Assembly (NCBI GenBank): GCA_025531455.1
Contig: JAMYHL010000009.1
Location: 744,001 to 808,000 of the forward strand
Direction of reading: 5' to 3'
From: Apiotrichum sp. Y4204
Taxonomy: Eukaryota; Basidiomycota; Tremellomycetes; Trichosporonales; Trichosporonaceae
DNA length: 64,000 nt
Below the pieces are notes generated by a model that made no database searches, was not told where the DNA came from, and saw nothing but the letters and a program-made list of their open reading frames with translations. The position numbers and the translations under genes are program-made. The stretch's first letter is position 1. The number at the start of each line of letters is the position of its first letter. Positions 22,901-33,314 of the stretch are shown here, piece after piece.

Positions 22901-23856
22901 GTCGATCCCGGGGCGGTCGGTGCTGCTGAAGAGTGGTGACTGTGGACTGAATGCATGTGTGCAAGCGGGGTCGTATAACGGTCGTGGATTGGGCTCATGT
23001 TGTGCCGGAGAGACGACTCGGCGCTGCCCGCAGTGCCATGTGCACGTCGGCTGTCGACGCTTGCAGTATCGCGGTCGAGATCGTCCTGATTCGAGGATGA
23101 TCGGATGCCGCTGGCCGTGCTCAGATGGTCCGGGCTCTGGTCGTACTGCGCCGATGCTTGCTGTTGTTGCTGTGACTGCGACTGCTGTTGATGCCGACGG
23201 TCATAACTGACACCCTCGTGCGGCCGCATGATGCCAGCGTATTGCAGATCCGAGTTTGCGAATGCTGCAAGAACGGCGTTGATGGGCTGCGGCGGGGGCA
23301 GTGAGGAGCGAGAGTGCGAGTTGGGATGAGGGTGAGAAAGAGCGCTGGAGTGGGAATGTTTTGAAAGAGGATGATCGAGATGCGACTGGAAACTGGTGCT
23401 ATGGATGGACGATGAGGATGGAGTGTATGCGAGATCGCTAGGACTGGTTCCGATATCCGACAATGGACGTCGGTCACTGGGAGTGTCTGCACCAACGGTT
23501 GTTCCGACACCTCCGCCTCCACTACTGCTACTGTTTGTTGCAGTTGCCGCTGTCGTCGTCGTGCTGGTCCCCGTGGCCCCTAGTTGCCGATCCCGATACT
23601 GTAGCAGAGGCTCACCGGTAGTACAAGCGCTGGTTCCTAATTGGTCGAGGTCAAGTGCGGCACCGGAGGAGGCCCGCGGTTGATAATGTTGTTGATGAAG
23701 GGCGAGCAGGTCGCGCAAGTCCTCCGCTCGTGTAGTGTTGTATCCTCGACTGTGACTTTTCCTGCTGCTACTCTTGTCGTTATTATTGTTCTTATCACTA
23801 CCAGTAGTAGTGCCGATGTTGCTGCTATCGACGGATGAGTGCGGCAATGGTGACAT
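19975..23856 (-). CDS. Zn2Cys6 fungal-specific transcription factor
   Basis: Predicted nuclear DNA-binding regulator of about 1,250 residues. The frame starts at 23856 (MSPLPHSSVDSSNIG). About 460 residues of Ser/His/Gln/Asn-rich disorder, with a Q-rich run (SQSQQQQQ), precede a basic patch KKRRRAK. The binuclear zinc cluster follows at residues about 469-496, CIRCHRIKRKCDGAWPRCASC plus a sixth Cys, with spacing C-X2-C-X6-C-X6-C-X2-C-X6-C. A 56-nt intron (22284-22339) joins it to a linker and coiled coil (VHKLKKTNGDLLADLHASQA). A 37-nt-class intron near 21545-21595 leads into the fungal_trans domain, with the signature LWQTLGLAGRIVMAIGLHRRSD and EPRRRVFYSFYNMDRF. The C-terminus is Gly/Ala/Tyr-rich and probably activating. 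The target genes are unknown. The gene is divergent from the reductase at 24.8 kb. Confidence 0.93.
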
Positions 23857-24808
23857 TATATTTCTGCTGGTCGTTTGCGTGTGATCCGCCTGGCCGCAGG
23901 AACGCCTGATCGGCTGCAGTCCGATGCCGCGGTGCCCCAGTCCACAAGAATGTTAGGGGGGGGAATAGATGATTGTCCCGGCCTAGACTTCGGTCGCCGA
24001 CCGCAACGTGCTCAACAGGTGGAGTGGCCGGCCGGAGTGGACGACTAACAGCTAGGAGCCTTGTGGGCTGGTTTCGGGCTGGTGTGACAAGAGTGGACGC
24101 AAGGAGGCACAACTACTCGAGTCCTCTCCTCGAGAGAGAGGCAAGACAGAGATCGACAAGCGCCGCAGAGAGAGGGACGGAAGAGAGCGACAAAAGGACT
24201 CTGCTAGCGCCTCCCCGCCTGCCCCGTTACGGCGACAGCCGCGAGTAACCTGGTCCTCCCCCCCTTGTGCCTTTTCGGACGTCCCCGCTTAGCAGCAACA
24301 GACTAGCGGCAATCGCCGGATCGGGATCAACATGTCACCAAAGATGGCCCCAAAGTGTGTGGCCCCCCCGGCCCCCACAACCGACAGAGCTCCAGAGCAA
24401 CGACGGCAAAGAGTGGGGGCAAGTGCGCTCATGGAGTGGAATCGGCGTTCATGGCCATGTGCCCTCGAGCGTGATTGGTCGATTGGTGAAGCTCGGACCG
24501 TCTCGGGCGGGTCTGGCGGATATACCCAGCTCCACCCGATCATCCCAACCAATCATTCTGGATCTGTCACGCGCCGATCATGCTGCCCCCACGTTTAGTG
24601 AGATCATCGGTCTTTGATGGAGTTGCTTCCTGGTGCCTGACCCTATCAGGTCTTGGGGGGTCCGTGCCACTCGAACATTGCGGGCTGTGTCGATCCTGTC
24701 GAGTCAAGTTAAGCAACTCTACTGCATATATCAAACAGTTAGAGCAGTTTGGGTTCTTCTGCGCCTCCACTGCTCATCTCTTATTCCCAGTCTTGGCTCA
24801 TTCGTACG
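23857..24808. promoter_or_regulatory. Divergent promoter region, transcription factor / reductase
   Basis: This 952-bp region is shared upstream of two divergently transcribed genes. It contains a G7 run near 23955, C-rich runs at 24257-24263 and 24363-24377, and CGG/CCG half-sites of the kind Zn2Cys6 proteins bind, although such triplets are expected at this GC content. No gene was seen. Confidence 0.5.
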
Positions 24809-26210
24809 ATGAGCACAGAGCCAGTTGACATTCTCCTTGTCGGGCTCGGCTCCATAGGGACAGTCTACTCGTACCTCCTCGAGAAGGTGGGGGCTTAAAA
24901 TGCGCAGCTTGCTAAGCCATTCAACAGTCAGGAAAGGCCCGTGTCACTGCCGTCGCGCGCTCGAATTATGGCCTGTACACCACCACTGGGAGCAAGCTCG
25001 TGACCGACCGCTTTGGAACGATCGAGGGGTACAAACCGTACCGTGGTGAGTATGATCCCGGGTTCTGGAATGACCAGCTGTCGTCAATTCTGACATTTCC
25101 TAATCTTATCACCCAGCCCGATGAGCATTTGACTAGCTTGCGTACTGACTGCCAGTCTTCAAGTCTCAGGCGGAAGCACTTGCAGACGGCACGAAGTATG
25201 CGATCTGCATAGTGTGCACCAAGTCTCTTCCAGACGTACTCCCAACCCCGACACTACTCCAGGACTCCATAGAGAGTGGCCAGGTGGGCGCTTTCTCCCT
25301 TATCCAGGTGAGTTGACAGTAGTGCTACGATTGTTTGCAAAAGACTCATCCGTCCTGGCACAAACGAATACTGACATCAGAACGGACTCGGAGTCGAAGA
25401 TGACCTCTACGCTGCTGCACCAGAGATCCCGCTTCTCTCCTGCGTCGCGTGGATCGGTGTTGTGACAAACCCCACAGGCGATGTCGTCACCTGGCGCGGG
25501 GTCGACAAACTCGGGACAGGCATCTACCCTCCTCCATCCGCGGAACGTCCGGCGGACCCCAAAGCCCAGGCTGCGTTGGACCTGTGGAGGACTGTGCTCC
25601 AGGCGGGAGAGGCGAATGTCGTGACTGCTGATAACATCGTCAGCATGCGCTTCGCAAAGGTGGGTTCCATGCGGCGTGCGGAGTGGTTTTTTGCCAACAA
25701 GCAGCGTGTGACTACGACTGACGCGCAGAATGTCTGGACCTGTACGTGGGCATGCCTGCAAGGCCTCATTCGTATCCCTGCAACGTGTTTCTCGGGCCTT
25801 GGTCCAGAACACCACGAGCAGATCCGCAAGTACATGCGAGAAATCGTGGGCTTTGGCTTTTCTACCGGCCTCCTGTACGAGGGTATGATCCTGCATCCTA
25901 GCGGGGCCAAGGCAGTTGGTGTGGAGGAGACCATCGATGGTGATTTCCACAAGGTATGTGCCCGGTTGCCTGTCTGCTTGCCCTGTGGGGCCGAATGTCA
26001 ATTCATTAACCCCAGTTCGTCACCACAGGCAGTCAGCACAAGTGGTCCCTCCTTCTGGACGTTGAGATGGGCCGCCCCTTCGAGGTAGAAGTCATTATTG
26101 GGTCCGTTGTGCGCATGGCGCGTGAGAAGGGATACCCTACACCCCTGCTAGATTTTACGTACACTCTCCTCAAGGGCCTGCAGACGAACATCCTGGAATC
26201 GAGAAAGTAA
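24809..26210 (+). CDS. Ketopantoate reductase (ApbA/PanE) family protein
   Basis: NAD(P)H-dependent reductase of the 2-dehydropantoate 2-reductase family. The classic member makes pantoate for coenzyme A. The start ATG at 24809 gives MSTEPVDILLVGLGSIGTVYSYLLEK, a Rossmann GxGxxG-type motif (GLGSIG) at residues 12-17. Later exons read GKARVTAVARSNY, DGTKYAICIVCTKSLPDVLP, FSLIQ/NGLGVEDDL (the conserved QNGLG), GVVTNPTGDVVTWRG and a C-terminal helical half ending GLQTNILESRK with the stop at 26208-26210. About six introns of 45-65 nt are present, including one after codon 26. Fungal genomes often carry several paralogues of unknown substrate, so the family is secure but pantoate synthesis is not proven. 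It is divergent from the Zn2Cys6 factor. Confidence 0.9.
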
Positions 26211-27097
26211 GCGGGCGATCTCTAGAATCAGGATCCTAGCGTAGTGGCGCAATTACGCGCCTCTGAGCGATGCAAGGACGCCTACAGATCTCATCTGTCT
26301 TGAGCTGCCTTGCCACTGTCGTATTTGATTCATCTTCGTCTGCTGCGGAGTCTGCCTCACCTTGACATGCAAAACTATAATACGCACAGGCACGGAAAGC
26401 GCCAGAAGAACAGGTCGATTTTCTCTTCATAGCGCGGATACGATACCCGGTGCACCGAGGTCATGAAAGTCGGTTGAGTCGACTGCAGATCGTATCGATA
26501 CCCAGCAGGGATGACGGAGCTCGGAACTCGGAGCTCGGAGCCACGGGTAGTCACGGGCTGTTGGTGACTGTCCGACCTCCGTTCATTGGGTGGCGCATCA
26601 GATTCAGCGAGGCCAGGACACCACCACACCAGTACTGTGTGGCATGTGGCAGTCTTCTTCAATCAACTACCCACACTCAAAGGACCTCAAGGCAGTCACT
26701 TTAGACACTTCAAAGAATGCAGAGCTTCGTTACCGATGCACATACATGCATATGACAGCCTGCAAACCCATGCATCGGCGCCTGATACGGCGCTGTCGAG
26801 CTCCGAAGAACTTAGTTTGCGGAGATACGCACGTGGCTGTCCTAAAAAGCTTCCGTTGGTGGGTTGCCACCCTCTGACCGTCGTTCGTCACTTTGGTCTC
26901 TCCATCATTCTCGAACTCTCCTGGAAAAAGCCGAACAGAAAAAACCGTCCAGTTACGAGCACCACCACACCCTATCTCCTCCCATCTCATCTTGCTCTTC
27001 CCACTTCTCCTCTACACACCACTCTTACACTCACCACTCATACCCCTACGACCACGACCGCTACTACCAGCACAAAACTCAGAATAAACCATTCACC
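26211..27097 (+). promoter_or_regulatory. Reductase-MDJ1 intergenic region
   Basis: This 887-bp region holds the 3' UTR of the reductase and the promoter of MDJ1. The last 130 bases are an extreme C/T/A leader (26960-27090). A small direct repeat of GGAGCTCGGA-type units lies at 26516-26541. No gene was supported. Confidence 0.5.
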
Positions 27098-28968
27098 ATG
27101 CCTCCCCGCGTGCCCACCCGCGCGCTCCTCTCGCTCTCGCAGCCGAGCGGAAGCGCCGTCGTCGCGCGCCGCCCGCCATCGCCCGTCACCCGGCCGCGCC
27201 GCCTACACACTGCCGCTGGGCCAAGCAGTCCTAAGGCTGACATCCGGTTGAACTGCAAGGTGGGTACCTGCGGCGACGCGAGATGGAGGCCCCTGCTCGG
27301 TATCTCGCTTGGCATCCGGCAATGCCGTCTCTGATGGATGTGCTAACTCGCAGCCGCAACGCCGCTCGTTCCACGCCTCGGCGCCATCGAATGTTGCCCA
27401 GAAGAACCCATACGACGTCCTTGGTGTTGCCAAGGACGCGTCCGCCAAGGACATCAAAAAGGCGTACTATGCGCTCGCAAAGAAGTGGCACCCCGACACC
27501 AGCAAGGAGAACGGTGCTGCCGAGAAGTTCCAGGAGATTCAGACCGCCTACGATGTGAGCAGGGAGATTGAGGTTTCGGGTTCTCTTTGTTTCTGACGGC
27601 AGATTCTCTCCGACGACACGAAGCGCCAGGCGTATGACCAGTACGGCTCGGCATCTACCCAGGAGGGCTTTGACCCGAACATGTTCCGCGGCGCAGGAAG
27701 CTTTGGCGGCTTCCAGGACTTTGGCTCGGCCTTTGGCGGGCGTTCCGGCAACGCGAGCGACCTCTTCGAGCAGCTATTCGGAAGCGCATTTGGCGGCGGT
27801 GCGCGTGCCCACGGCGGGCCATTCGGCGGTGCAGACCCGTTCGGTGGCGCCGCTGGCGGACCATTCGGCGGCGCGGCCGGCGGGCGCGCGCGTCAGATGC
27901 GTGGCGACGACCTCGAGACTACGGTCAACATCTCGTTCACGGACGCGTGTGCAGGCACCCACCGCAACGTTACGATTAACCCGATTGTTGACTGCCAGCC
28001 ATGCCACGGCTCCGGTCTCAAGCCGGGAGAGAAGAAGGCGACATGCTCCACTTGCCGTGGCACCGGCCAGCAGGCGTTCCAGGTGCAGGGCATGTTCATG
28101 GCGTCCACCTGTCCCGCATGTGGCGGAACCGGCTCGGTAATCCCGCCATCTGCTCGCTGCGGCGATTGCGCAGGTGTTGGCCGCGTCAAGGACCGTCGCG
28201 AGGTCGACGTCGAGATCCCGGCAGGTATCGAGGACGGCATGAAGATCAAGATCCCGAACGCCGGCGACATGCCCCTGGGCGCGAGCGGCATTCCCGGTGA
28301 TCTCTTCGTGCGCGTCAACGTGAAGGCATCGCCGGTATTCCGCCGTCAGGGCACCAACCTCTACCACGAGGCCAAGGTGCCGCTGCAGACCGCGCTACTC
28401 GGCGGTCGTGTGCGCATTCCGACCCTCGAGGGCGATGTGGACGTCAAGATTCGCGAGGGTACGCAGTACGGCGAGGAGGCTGTCCTTAAGGGCCGTGGCG
28501 TGAAGAGCCTCTACGGCCGCAGCAAGAACGATCGTGGTGACCTCGTCGTCACCTGGAAGGTCCAGATTCCTCGGTGAGTACTATTGGGCGGGAAGGAAGT
28601 TTGTGTTTCGCTGCTAATACTCCAGCTCCCTTTCGCCGTTCCAGAAGAAGATCATGCAGGCGTTCGCCGACGACGTCGAGGGACGTAACCCTGACATTCA
28701 CTTCGGATCGCAGACAGGTACGCGCTCTTCCACCTCTGCCGACTCCACCTTTGCCACCGGCTTCGGCTCTGCATCTAGTTCCGGACCCTCTCCTTCCTCC
28801 TCGTCATCATCCCGTCGCGTGCCTGAAGTCGAGCCCGAGCAGCCCGAGCATGATGAGTCCATCGGCGAGCGCGTGGCAAACGCGCTCGGCGGTGCACTCG
28901 GATGGGCGGAGCGCAAGCTGGGCTTTGGCCGCAAGGACAAGGATGGAAAGGACAGGGAAGACAAGTGA
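27098..28968 (+). CDS. MDJ1: Mitochondrial DnaJ/Hsp40 co-chaperone Mdj1
   Basis: Stimulates mitochondrial Hsp70 and binds unfolded matrix proteins. The start ATG at 27098 opens an Arg/Ser/Pro-rich presequence ([18 protein letters not shown]). After an intron comes [22 protein letters not shown] and a J domain with the HPD motif in KKWHPDTS. A Gly/Phe-rich region follows ([13 protein letters not shown]), then four zinc-finger repeats [24 protein letters not shown] and CGDCAGVG. The client-binding domain contains [17 protein letters not shown] and [15 protein letters not shown]. The last exon starts near 28626 ([16 protein letters not shown]) and stops at 28968 after [11 protein letters not shown]. 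All type I DnaJ parts are intact. A second in-frame-like Glu/Lys tract follows downstream and may be an alternative C-terminus. Confidence 0.96.
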
Positions 28969-29037
28969 TGCAACCGGCGAGCTAGGCGGGCGGGTGGCAG
29001 ATGGTGGTGACACCGTAAGACGCCGTTCTGACGTCAG

Positions 29038-29459
29038 GTACGTCGCCCCACGAGCCACCGGCCGCCTCCGACAAGCGCACGACATCGACTTCATCTCCGA
29101 AAAACGCTGGTTTCCGCACCGAGCCCGAGTCAAAGCCGGCAGACGCAAAAGCTCATGAAAAGAAGCCGGCGAGCGAGGACAAGGACAAGAAGCCGGAAGA
29201 GGTGAAGGAGGAGCCCGCGGTCGAGAACAAGACAACGGAAGAGAAGACGGAGGAGCCCGTGGTGGAGACCAAGGACAAGGCCCCGGAAGAGGTGAAGAAG
29301 GAGGAGCCCGCGGTTGAGGCCGAGGCCAAGGACAAAACAACGGAAGGGAAGGAGGAGCCTGTGGTCGAGGCTAAGGAGAAGGCAACGGAAGAGAAGGAGC
29401 CTGCGGTCGAGAACAAGGACAAGACCCCGGAAGAGGAGAAGAAGGAGTCTACAGCGTAG
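29038..29459 (+). CDS. Glu/Lys-rich repetitive reading frame after MDJ1 (alternative 3' exon?)
   Basis: An open frame with strong G/C third-position bias runs from about 29043 to a TAG at 29457-29459. It encodes SPHEPPAASDK, then repeated units such as EEPAVENKTTEEK, EEPVVETKDKAPEE and KEEPAVEAEAKDK. It has no good start codon of its own before an internal Met at 29202. The preceding bases TTCTGACGTCAG (to 29037) look exactly like a local branch site plus acceptor. Splicing from a donor GGTACGCG at 28718 would join MDJ1 (…HFGSQT) to this frame without a stop. It could instead be a small independent gene. Function is unknown; coding status is inferred from codon bias and repeat regularity. Confidence 0.5.
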
Positions 29460-29961
29460 ACAGGCGTAGATCTAGCACAGTGCAGTATGTAGACCCACAC
29501 TCCACTCAAAAGTATACATATACAGTAGAGCGCGCTGCGCATGCATTCATCCCCGCATTGATATGGTCTGGCGTTGTGGTGCGAACATAAATTAACCGTT
29601 GGAATGTGTATGTAAGAAGCGTGTCAACATTGGACCGGGCTACCGGCCCGGGCCTCCGATGGCCGAAGTGAAATCCGAAGTTTGGAATCCAGTCGAGAAC
29701 AACAGAAGCAGATGGACAGAGACAGTGCACTTTGTCATCTACCTCCCACACCACGGAAAAACGGAACGTGCAGACGTGCGGGCTCTGCGCAAAGGGACGA
29801 ATCCATCTGTTCCTTGATCCCGCAAGCTTAGCTTGGCAATAGCGGTCCTGCACATTCGCGACCCACACAACGAATTCCACAACTCCCTAAAGACTTTCAC
29901 GCGATACCACTGAACACCGCGCACGCGACCCCTCTCTCGTTCATCTCCCAATCATCTAGCC
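29460..29961. other. Intergenic region before the second transcription factor
   Basis: A 502-bp spacer holding the MDJ1-region 3' UTR and the promoter of the gene starting at 29962. An imperfect palindrome, GGGCTACCGGCCCGGGCC, lies near 29638. No gene was supported. Confidence 0.45.
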
Positions 29962-32900
29962 ATGAGCGATCGATACAGCGTGCGCGAGGAGCCGCGTAGT
30001 CGGAAACAGCTCAGTTGTGCCGGTGAGTCTGTGGTCTGTGATGCGTGCAGAGGGGGCGGTTAGTCACCGGTGATGATCTACGCCACAGCCGCACCATTGG
30101 CGCTGGACAGTGAACCCATCCCATATTCACAGCCACACTTCCACCATCTGTTTCTTTCCCTTCTCGCTTACGCCCAGAATGCCATCGTCTAAAGCTCAAG
30201 TGCGACCGGCAGGTCCCGTGCGCAAACTGCGTGCGGCGCGAGTGCGCGGACCTGTGTCCTGACAGCGTGCGCATCAAGAAGCGGTAAGTGACCAAAGGTA
30301 GGAAAATGGGCTGACGGCAGGCGTGTAGAGGGAGAGGACGGCGTTTCGGAGCTTCGGGATCGGCTGTCGGCGATCGAGGAGCTGCTCGTGCGCATGGGAA
30401 GGAGGAGCCGATCGCCACGACGACGGCGGCGGGACCGCGATGAGAGGGAGGAGCGAGGGCGGCGGCGGAGCACGAGCGTGTCGAGGTCGAGTACCCCGTC
30501 CCCGCGGTGGGGATATGATTCCCAGGAAGAGCAGGAACACGCAGGGCGCAGTGATCGTCAGGCCCGGACTAGTGAGCACCTAGATCGACACGCACGGCCG
30601 CCAGACAGGGAGCCCGAGCGGGACAGGAGAAGGGATAAAGGAAAGGGCAGAGAAGATCAGCGCCCTACGCCGCGCCGCCCGTCACCGCGCCGCGGGCGGG
30701 AACGCGGCGCGAGAGAGGAGGAACGGAACGACTCTTTGGGCTCAGGTCGTGATCCGCGCGATGGTCGTGATGACCAGGGGCTACGCCACGATCGCCATGA
30801 TCGCCGGTCTTCGGGCGCAGGGCCCTCCGGCCAGAGACCGTTCTTGGACCGTGCCTCACCGCCGCCGGATGAGAGCTATGGCACGCTTGTCATTGACCCC
30901 AGCGGACGGAGCAAGTGGCTGGGCCCGACGGCCGGCACAGAATGGCTGAAGAATGTGGGTAGCTGTGTAACACAGTTGGCCGAGCAGCTGCTGTGGATTG
31001 CGCTGACGTGCAGCAAGAGATATCAGACGGCGGGTCGTCTTCGCATTCTGCCACGCCGCCTGCGTCCCCACCAGCACACGGCTTCTTCCCATTCTCGGCG
31101 GGCCCGGCACCCGTGGAGAACGTCGCGTTTCAGCTCCCGCCATCACACGAGGCGGCCATACTGCTGGATGCCTATTACACAAACTATGCGTGGAAGTGAG
31201 TTTTTACGCTCGACTGTGAACTCATGACAGTCACGATGTTGCGCCACGACGATACGTCCAGCCGATCCATGACCGCTTATACTCGACTGCAACGGGGACT
31301 CCGGACCCCACACGTCGCGTGCATCCCCAGCAGCTCGCTTTGCTGTTCATCATATTTGCGATGGGCGCTCTGCACAATCCTGGGTTGCCCGCGCACGACC
31401 CCAGTGCCGAGCGTTATCTTGCTGCTGCGCGCTCATGCCTTGCCAAAGGGGACTTTATCGGGCACAATACCATTGCCGGTCTTCAAGCTGTCGTGCGTAG
31501 AGTGTAGAGATGATGGGCGTAGCTGACGTACCAGGTGATCATGGCACACTATCACCTCGAAACGGAAAAGGGCCGTAACGGGGACAGCGCATGGCCGTTG
31601 TGGGGTCTTGCAATGCGGCTGGTGACAGCGGTGAGCTGGGTTTGGTTCGGCGTTATCTGACAGCAGATGGGGCTGCATCGCGATGGCGAGAGATGGAACC
31701 TTCCCGCGGACGTCGTAGAGGAGCGTCGACACGTTTTCTGGGAATGCCACACCATCGATGTCTTCCAGGCCAATTGCTTCTCGCGGCCCTCGTCGCTTCG
31801 CCCAGAGTACATCGACACTGCGTTCCCGTCTCACGAGGGTCCGAGAGGGCAAAAGTCGTTTCGTATTCTCAAGTTTGAACTGTGCCGCATCTCCGGCGCG
31901 TGAGTGCAGCTGGCTGAGATAAGGTGCTGACCCTCAGTGTCCTCGACCAGGCGATGGATGTACGCCCAACGGCCTACTCCGCCATAACGTCGCTGTATGA
32001 CCGCCTGTGCGCCTTCGAGCGACAGATCCCATTCCGACTACGTTGTCGGACGGCCCTTCTCGCCCTGCCTTCAGTTCACGCCGATTCCGAGAGCGCGACG
32101 CGCGCCTCACCTGCCGTCGACGCCCAGGATCTTCATCTCACCTTCCAGCAGTTTACGCTCGCACTAAACGTCTCCGAGTGTATCCTCTTCTTGCAGAGAC
32201 CATACTTTGTGAAAGCACTGCAAGAGGCACCACAGGACCCGACACGGAGCGCATACGGGAAGAGCTATCTCGCTGTGGTGGAGCGGTGTAACGTGGGTTC
32301 TTGCAGTGGCTACTTCTGACACCAGGCCCTCATCGAGGTCGTTGCAGGCCTGCACGAACTGTATCCCACAGTGACTGCACGCCACTGGTTTTTTTGGTAT
32401 CATCTCTTCACGGCAGCCGTGTGCATCGGCACCATGATAATCAAGAACAGCGCCAACCCGCTTGCAAACTTTGCACTTGGCCAAGTTGACCATGCCCTCG
32501 CCCTCTACTCCTCCGTGTTGAGAGAACACTCCACGCCAAGTCTGGTCCAAAACCACCAGTGGCTCCTGCGGCTTCGGCAGCGGGCCCTCTCACGGCTCGA
32601 GGCCGAGCGCGGCGGAGAACAAGCCTCTGAGCCCGGTGTCTCCGGCGAGACTCCGCAAGATACCGCCATCGACGTCGAGCTGCTCGGCTGGCGCACGCGT
32701 CTGATCGCTCGGGCCCGGCATGCCCGCCACCGTGCCAACTCGCTCACAAGTCATCCCAGTGTCGGCTCCGCCGCGCCCATGCCGATGCCATTCCTCCCTC
32801 CGATCTCGCCGGCGGACGCCGCGCCGCCCGCGCCGGTCGACCTCGTCCTGCAGCAGCATTTCGCGGCGCCACCGCTGCCGACCGAGACGAGCACCAGCAC

Positions 32901-33085
32901 CGATCTGTTTCTGCACCAGTTCTGGGATCCCACGACGCTCCTCGAGGCGCGCAATGCGCCGAGTCTTGCGGTGGGTTCAGAGGTTTCTTCAACAAGATTC
33001 TTGCTTACATCTACAGAGCGCCAATTGGTGGGACTTTGATTCCCATCTTGCTGGTCTGGATCCTGGTTCATGGCCTCAGCCTTGA
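29962..33085 (+). CDS. Zn2Cys6 transcription factor with fungal_trans domain
   Basis: Predicted nuclear regulator of roughly 850-900 residues. The start ATG at 29962 gives MSDRYSVREEPRSRKQLSCA. An intron splits the zinc cluster, which continues ECHRLKLKCDRQVPCANC and then CADLCPD. Cysteine spacing is X2-X6-X5-X2, with X8 to the last Cys if the ADLC cysteine is used. An Arg/Ser/Asp-rich linker follows (30340-30860, SRSPRRRRRDRDEREERGRR). The regulatory domain contains FIIFAMGALHNPGLPAHDP, MRLVTAMGLHRDGERWNLP and EERRHVFWECHTIDVFQANC, the standard middle-homology signature. The last intron (32970-33027 or thereabouts) joins to ANWWDFDSHLAGLDPGSWPQP and the stop at 33085. Reading through that intron instead would stop at 33039. 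The target genes are unknown. Confidence 0.9.
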
Positions 33086-33314
33086 TGATACTGCCAGCCA
33101 GTACTTTCAGTATGGACTGGGATGGTCTATGAGGTACAATACATCGATGCACATTGAGAGTTCGATGATGCTCTAAAGTCTCTAGTAAAGGATGGTTGTT
33201 GTGGATGGGTCTCTTGGTCGTCAAGATTGCGATGAACGAGCTGCTACTGAACAGACGCCACTCAATTCCACTGCAGCAACTTCGTGCCTGCCTCGGCCCA
33301 TTACCTCCTGGTGC
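33086..33314. other. Convergent 3' spacer
   Basis: 229 bp between the stops of the second transcription factor and SQS1. It probably contains two overlapping 3' UTRs. No gene was seen. Confidence 0.45.
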
